NCBI RefSeq assembly: GCF_016861785.1
Contig: NZ_BOLS01000012.1
Location: forward strand, 22,503-86,502
DNA from: Lacticaseibacillus mingshuiensis
GTDB taxonomy: Bacteria; Bacillota; Bacilli; Lactobacillales; Lactobacillaceae
Direction of reading: 5' to 3'
DNA length: 64,000 nucleotides
The position numbers and the translations under genes are program-made. Below are positions 59,364-64,000 of this stretch, piece after piece. How positions within the stretch are numbered: position 1 is the stretch's first letter; each line of letters starts with the position of its first letter. The notes below the pieces were generated by a model, which did no database searches, was not told where the DNA came from, and was given only the letters and a program-made list of their open reading frames with translations.

Positions 59364-61906
59364 TTGGCAGAGACGATGCGCCACACCACAGACGGGCAGA
59401 CCGTCACCATCTTCACGGGGAAAATAGACTGGCGGCTGACGGTCATCACGGAGGCGATCATTCGCATCCAGCGCGCCGATCAGCCGGACCACCGCTCGAC
59501 CGCCATTGAAGGGGATAAAATGCGGCCGACCGCCTTCACTGTGGCGGCCGTGGCGCGGGGCCTTGCGCTCAAGACCAGCGAGTTAACTGTCTGCGTGACG
59601 CCACGCGGCCATGTGGATGTGTACGCCGCAGACGGGACGCCGCTGGTGCTCGACTACCGCGGCCCCCGCGTGCCACTGGTGCGCGACGTGGATGCGGCGC
59701 TGGCGCGGCTGGCCGCCAAAGAGGGCCACGAAATGGCGGCCGGCGCGATCGCAGACAGACGCGCGGCCGGCGATACGGGCGGCGCCACAACTGAAGCTGG
59801 TGCCATCAAAGACGGGCGCGACGCCGCAACCGCGCCAGCCGCCGCGGCCGCCAGCACTACAGCCGCCCCGGCCCCGACCCACGCGACTGCCCCAGTCGAG
59901 CTGATCAAAAAAATGCCCGCGGCCAAGTGTTTTTATGGTCTCGGGGATAAAACGGGTTTTATCAATAAATATGGCTACGAATACGATAACTGGAATACCG
60001 GCAATTCGCGGCCGCAACTGGAGAATTTTACCAAGCTGTATAAGAGTGTTCCGATTCTTTATGGTCTGGCGGAGCGCCACGCATTCGGCCTGTTTTTCGA
60101 CAACGCCTACGCCAGCCACCTCGACCTGGGCAAGGAAAGCGCAGATTATTATACGTATTCGGCGCAGGGTGGGGTGCTCGACTACTATGTGCTGGGCGGG
60201 CGGAGCTTGGCGGCGGTGGTCGCCAACTACACCTATCTGACAGGCACCACGCCGCTGCCGCAAAAATGGACGCTGGGGTATCACCAATCGCGCTGGAGCT
60301 ATCAAACGGCGGCTCAGGTCACGGCGATCGCGACGCAGATGCGCGCGCATGCCCTGCCTTGTGACGCCATTCACCTGGATATCGACTACATGGCCGGGTA
60401 CCGGGTGTTCACCATCGATCAAGCGCGGTTTCCGGCGCTGCAAGACCTGGCGACGGCCCTGGGCAAAACAGGCATCAAGCTGATCCCCATCATCGATCCC
60501 GGGGTCAAAGAAGAGCCTGGCTACCCGGTCTATGACGAAGGGTGCACGCAGGACTATTTTGTCAAAACGCCGAGTGGGCCATTTACGCCAATGAAGTCTG
60601 GCCCGGGCAGACGGTTTATCCCGACTTTGGCCGGGCCGCGGTGCGCCAGTGGTGGGCGGACAAGCACAAGCTGCTGACGGACTTAGGGGTCGCCGGCATC
60701 TGGAACGACATGAATGAGCCGCAGTCTTTTCACGGCGAGATTCCAGACGACACCGTGTTTTTCGATGAGGACCAGCCGTCGACCCACGCGCAGATGCACA
60801 ATCTGTATGCGCATCACATGGCCCGCGCGACCTATCAGGGGTTGCTTGCGCAGACCGGCAAGCGGCCGTTTGTGATCACCCGCGCGGCGTTTGCCGGCAC
60901 GCAAAAGTACAGCACCGTGTGGACCGGCGACAACCACAGTCTGTGGGTCTACCTCCAGATGATGGTCCCGCAGCTCTGTAGCCTCGGCTTGTCCGGTTTC
61001 GCGTTCGCCGGCACCGACATCGGCGGGTTTGGCTCGGACACGACGAAGGAACTCCTGATCAGGTGGCTTGAGGCCGGCATCTTCAGCCCGCTGCTGCGCA
61101 ATCATTCGAAAATGGGATCGCGCTTGCAGGAACCTTGGCAGTTCGACGAGGAGAGCCTGACGATCTATCGCCGCTATCTGGAGCTGCGATACCAGCTGCT
61201 GGACTATCTGTATGACCTGTTTGCGGCCGGTGAAAAAACAGGTCTGCCCGTGATGCGGCCGCTGGTGCTGCACTATCAACAGGACCCCGAAGTTCGCAAC
61301 TTAAACGATGAATTTTTGGTCGGCGAGTCCCTGCTCGTGGCGCCAGTTTTGACGCCGGGCACCACTCACCGGCTCGTGTACCTGCCGGCGGGCGAGTGGT
61401 GCGACTTTTGGACCGGCGCCCGGTTGCATGGCGGGCGCTATCTGATCACGCCGGCGCCGCTGGACCACCTGCCATTATTTGTGAAGGCCAACACGATTTT
61501 ACCCTGGCGTCCGGTCACGCAATCTGTGAACGTCGAAACAGAGCAGGCGTTATCATTTCGCGTGTTCGGCGACCGCGGCCAATACCTCCATTATCAGGAC
61601 AACGGCGTGGACCATGCCTACCAAAGCGGCGCGTTCAACACCTATCTGGTCAAGGCGGATGGCGCCCGCGTGTCGGTGCGGCTCCTGCATGCCGGCTATG
61701 ACAAACCGTATCAGACGCTCACCATCGACTGCGGCGGCACGGTGCATCACCTCGTGTATCGGGCTGCGACTCAGCAATATGAGGTGGTGGCGACGGCGCT
61801 GGCTGAAGCGGATGAAACGGGCGAACCGGGCGAACAGATCGCGTCAAACGTGGCGGAAAAGGGTGCGACTCGCCTCGAATTAAATCAGGGGCCCGCCCGC
61901 GCCTGA
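59364..61906 (+). CDS. GH31 alpha-glucosidase, split by a one-base deletion at an A4 run
   Basis: Frame one (59364-60677) carries the N-terminal galactose mutarotase-like domain and early barrel (FYGLGDKTGF, HLDIDYMAGYRVFTID). Frame two (from about 60568) carries NEVWPGQTVYPDFG, the nucleophile Asp in GIWNDMNEP, acid/base Asp in WTGDNHS, and C-terminal domains to 61906. Adding one A at 60564-60567 rejoins them as VKNAEWAIYANEVWPG. The enzyme would have about 847 residues. It is cytoplasmic. An Ala/Thr/Gly-rich stretch at about residues 118-176 interrupts the N-terminal domain and is not normal for the family. The start TTG 59364 follows AGGGGGA; ATG 59376 is possible. It is divergent from the transporter that should supply its substrate. 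Confidence 0.85.
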
Positions 61907-61933
61907 CCGAATCGCAAAAAAGGAGGCCTCACC

Positions 61934-62782
61934 GTGACCGTGCGAATCGAATCCACCGGCATGCAGCTGGACTACCCCCTGACCGTCAGTGAAGGCAAAG
62001 ACGCCTCGATCGCGCCGCATTGGCACACCGACATCGAGATTCTTTACATCCGTGAGGGCGCCGTGGAACTGGGGTTGCCCGCGCGCCGATACCGGCTGGC
62101 CAGCGGCAGTTTTTTCATTATTCCGTCCGCTTTGCCGCATTCGCTGGTGAACAAGCATCACGCCAAATGGCTCCAGTACCGCCTGCACCCCGCGATGCTC
62201 GCCGCGCTTGAAACGGGCAACGGCGCGTATGCGCTGGCCGAGACCCTGCGCCATCGCCGCTGGTTCAGCGAGGAATGGCCGACCCTGGCCGCCCAGCGCG
62301 TTCGCCAGTTGTTGCTCCAGATCAACGCGGAGCATTTAGCTGAAAATCGGCGGTTCGTGCAGCTCATTGCGGTGGCCGGCATCTTTGATTGCCTGACCCG
62401 CGACGTTCCCGCTAGCGCTGACCCGCTGCACCTCACACTGCCCCTGACGGACGGGGATGCGCTGACCACGCTGCTCAAGGTGGCCAATTTTGTGGAAGCC
62501 AACTATAGCCACCCGTTCACACTGGCCGAGGTGGCGGCTGCGGTGGGCTTTTCACCGCACTATTTTGCCACCTTCTTTCGCAAAACGACCGGCCTCACCT
62601 TCATGACTTATCTGACGCGGTACCGGCTGGGCGTGGCGAAATACCTTCTGCGAAGCGCCACCATGCCGATCAGCCTCGTTGCCTTCCGCGCGGGATTTGG
62701 CAGTCTGAAGACCTTCTACCGCGTGTTCAAGGCGGAAACGGGGACTAGCCCGCTGAAGTTTCGGGAGGTCGGGGCGGAGTGA
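61934..62782 (+). CDS. AraC family transcriptional regulator
   Basis: The 282-residue protein has an N-terminal cupin (APHWHTDIEILYIREGAVEL, about 28-47; GSFFIIPSALPH) and a C-terminal AraC domain (LAEVAAAVGFSPHYFATFFRK and VAFRAGFGSLKTFYRVFKAE). It starts at GTG 61934 after AAGGAGG, 27 nt downstream of the GH31 gene, and is probably co-transcribed with it and controls the locus including the divergent transporter. Confidence 0.9.
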   Translation: MTVRIESTGMQLDYPLTVSEGKDASIAPHWHTDIEILYIREGAVELGLPARRYRLASGSFFIIPSALPHSLVNKHHAKWLQYRLHPAMLAALETGNGAYALAETLRHRRWFSEEWPTLAAQRVRQLLLQINAEHLAENRRFVQLIAVAGIFDCLTRDVPASADPLHLTLPLTDGDALTTLLKVANFVEANYSHPFTLAEVAAAVGFSPHYFATFFRKTTGLTFMTYLTRYRLGVAKYLLRSATMPISLVAFRAGFGSLKTFYRVFKAETGTSPLKFREVGAE

Positions 62783-62809
62783 CGCGTAGTGCGAAAATGA
62801 GGCTTGTGG

Positions 62810-62874
62810 GCGAAGCACAGCGTTGGAGGCGAAGTGCAGCGTGAAGGCAAAGTGAAGCGGGGAAGCGAAGCACA
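62810..62874. repeat. Short degenerate purine-rich repeat
   Basis: GCGAAGCACAGCGT (62810-62823), GCGAAGTGCAGCGT (62829-62842) and GCGAAGCACA (62865-62874) recur in a gene-free stretch after the AraC gene. Confidence 0.6.
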
Positions 62875-62953
62875 TGGCGGCGTGCGCGAAACAACGCACG
62901 CGCTTGCATGCCGACAGCCTGGCCTATTTACGTTAGCATATCAGAGCGATAGA

Positions 62954-62963
62954 CTGAGCTCAG
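62954..62963 (+). promoter_or_regulatory. Palindrome before the RelB/DinJ gene, possible autoregulatory operator
   Basis: CTGAGCTCAG is a perfect 10-bp palindrome that overlaps a weak -10 (TAGACT) and lies 22 nt before the start codon. RelB-type antitoxins commonly bind such sites. Confidence 0.45.
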
Positions 62964-62985
62964 ATGGAAAGGGGAATGATGATCA

Positions 62986-63255
62986 ATGGCAAACGATAAA
63001 AAAGCGACGCATCTCACTGTCCGCATCGATCCAGAACTAAAAAAGGCGGCAACGGCCGTCGTAAACGAGCTGGGAATGGATCTGAACACAGCTATCACCA
63101 TATTCTTGACCCAAATGGTGCGGGATCGCGGGCTGCCATTCACGCCAACCACTTTGCCAATTGAGACACGGCTGGCATTACGGGAAGCAGACCTGTCAGA
63201 ACGCCTCAGGACATATCGCACAACTGATGAGATGTGGCGAGACTTAGACGACTGA
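62986..63255 (+). CDS. RelB/DinJ family antitoxin without adjacent toxin
   Basis: The 89-residue protein has the ribbon-helix-helix start THLTVRIDPELKKAATAVVNELG and the family segment MDLNTAITIFLTQMV, RDRGLPF (residues 8-53), followed by a short acidic tail that would wrap a toxin. Usual family length is 80-100. No RelE/YafQ-like frame follows: the next gene, 30 nt on, is an esterase. It may be an orphan, a solitary repressor, or pair with a toxin elsewhere. Confidence 0.88.
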   Translation: MANDKKATHLTVRIDPELKKAATAVVNELGMDLNTAITIFLTQMVRDRGLPFTPTTLPIETRLALREADLSERLRTYRTTDEMWRDLDD

Positions 63256-63285
63256 AACCAGCCCTAACCTCAGGAGGTCACAGGC

Positions 63286-64000
63286 ATGCAACTGATTCAC
63301 GAAACGCTCACCACGCCGCTGTCCAGCGATGCTGTGCTTGACGGCTACATTCGCGACGCATCCGCCAACATCGAGCCCAACCGCAAGCGCATCGCCGTGA
63401 TCATCTGTCCCGGCGGCGCCTACAGCTTCGTCGCCGATCGCGAGGCGGAACCCGTGGCGCTCGCACTTTTGGCCCGCGGGCAACAGGCTTTTGTCCTCCA
63501 TTACAGCGTCGGCCCGGCCCGCCCGTTTCCAACCGCGCTTCTGGAGCTGGCCGCCGCCGTGCGCCTGGTCCGCACCCGCGCCGCAGAATGGGCCATCGAT
63601 CCCGACAAAATCATCGTGGCCGGTTTTTCCGCGGGCGGTCATTTGGCGGCGAGCCTGGCCGATTTTTGGCACACGCCGGCGCTCGTCGACCACGTATTTT
63701 CCCCGGCCGACGTGCAACCGAACGGCCTGATGCTGGCGTATCCCGTGATCACCAGCGGCCCGCACGCGCACCGCGGCTCGTTCCGCAACCTGCTGGGGGA
63801 TCAGCCGACGCCGGACCAGCTTGAGGCCGTCTCGTTGGAAAAACACGTCTCTGCGCAAAATCCGCCCACGTTCCTCTGGTCGACCTTTGCGGATGACGCC
63901 GTGCCAGTGGAAAATAGTTTGCTCCTGGATTATTCACCTCGGTATTTGGGACATGAAATCGCATCTGGCCGGTCTGAAAGCAACGTTTGGAGCGTTGCGA
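63286..64000 (+). CDS. Alpha/beta-hydrolase (acetyl esterase-like), cut by the window edge
   Basis: The 238 visible residues show an alpha/beta-hydrolase: CPGGAYSF oxyanion region (about 46-53), nucleophile elbow GFSAGGHLA (about 106-114), and ADDAVPVENSL (about 202-212) with the acid residue. Such enzymes act as carbohydrate or small-ester esterases (BD-FAE/Axe-like). After LLL (about 63930) the frame reads DYSPRYLGHE and no longer resembles the expected L-H-x-F-x-x-G-x-H-G end with the catalytic histidine. Start ATG 63286 follows CAGGAGGTC. The true end lies outside the window or is disrupted. Confidence 0.8.
   Translation, partial: MQLIHETLTTPLSSDAVLDGYIRDASANIEPNRKRIAVIICPGGAYSFVADREAEPVALALLARGQQAFVLHYSVGPARPFPTALLELAAAVRLVRTRAAEWAIDPDKIIVAGFSAGGHLAASLADFWHTPALVDHVFSPADVQPNGLMLAYPVITSGPHAHRGSFRNLLGDQPTPDQLEAVSLEKHVSAQNPPTFLWSTFADDAVPVENSLLLDYSPRYLGHEIASGRSESNVWSVA

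Noticed and set aside
1..64000. rRNA, tRNA genes and riboswitches
   Set aside because: I looked for T-arm sequences, rRNA core motifs and common riboswitch cores in the intergenic regions and saw none; a covariance search could still find weak cases.

Overview
The window looks like a chromosomal accessory region of a GC-rich, Gram-positive member of the Lactobacillaceae (for example Lacticaseibacillus or Schleiferilactobacillus; genus inferred, not proven). The signs are strong AGGAGG ribosome sites, WxL and LPXTG-type surface proteins, SpaA-type pili with class C sortases, an Rgg-type regulator, a water-forming NADH oxidase, CUT1 sugar transporters with lipoprotein binding proteins, and LacI and AraC regulators. 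I found no rRNA, tRNA, prophage module, complete IS element or CRISPR array.

Layout. 1-3900: ThuA-like gene (cut by the edge), Gfo/Idh/MocA oxidoreductase, divergent AraC regulator, a small gene with a LexA-like box in its promoter, and the 3' relic of a YeiH-type exporter. 4000-17750: surface-display island with two paralogous DUF285/MucBP adhesins (the first frameshifted), an Rgg-like regulator, a frameshifted AP2/HNH-like gene, and a pilus operon (minor pilin, major pilin, two class C sortases, one class A-like sortase). 17780-20370: NADH oxidase, a large multi-hairpin element, an XRE regulator. 20500-26300, minus strand: a WxL operon (L-type-lectin WxL protein, two WxL-interacting proteins, a 51-residue membrane protein, a small WxL protein). 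26800-29200: NAD-dependent epimerase-like gene and an AraC protein with two DNA-binding domains.

29350-41130 is a phosphorolytic sugar regulon: RDD and small membrane proteins, GH65 phosphorylase, ABC transporter, LacI, a second GH65, beta-phosphoglucomutase, and a sucrose phosphorylase-type GH13_18 enzyme. 41250-53670 is a sophoro-oligosaccharide / beta-1,2-glucan operon: GH3 beta-glucosidase, GH94 1,2-beta-oligoglucan phosphorylase, ABC transporter, DUF624 protein, CE7 esterase, endonuclease/exonuclease/phosphatase-family protein, LacI. 53830-62790 is a third oligosaccharide locus: glycerophosphodiesterase, DUF624 protein, binding protein and two LplB/YtcP-type permeases (one frameshifted) on the minus strand, facing a frameshifted GH31 alpha-glucosidase and an AraC regulator. 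The end holds an orphan RelB/DinJ antitoxin and a truncated esterase.

Two cross-cutting signals stand out. (1) Four promoters in the surface island, including that of the Rgg gene itself, carry the same 19-bp dyad-like box exactly 26 nt upstream of the -10 hexamer. (2) Long concentric hairpins recur at four intergenic places (1843-1962, 7028-7395, 19214-19395, 55315-55490). In the tandem array the arms change sequence from copy to copy while pairing is kept. Four genes are split by one-base shifts, three clearly in short homopolymers, so either real decay or a homopolymer-prone assembly must be considered.
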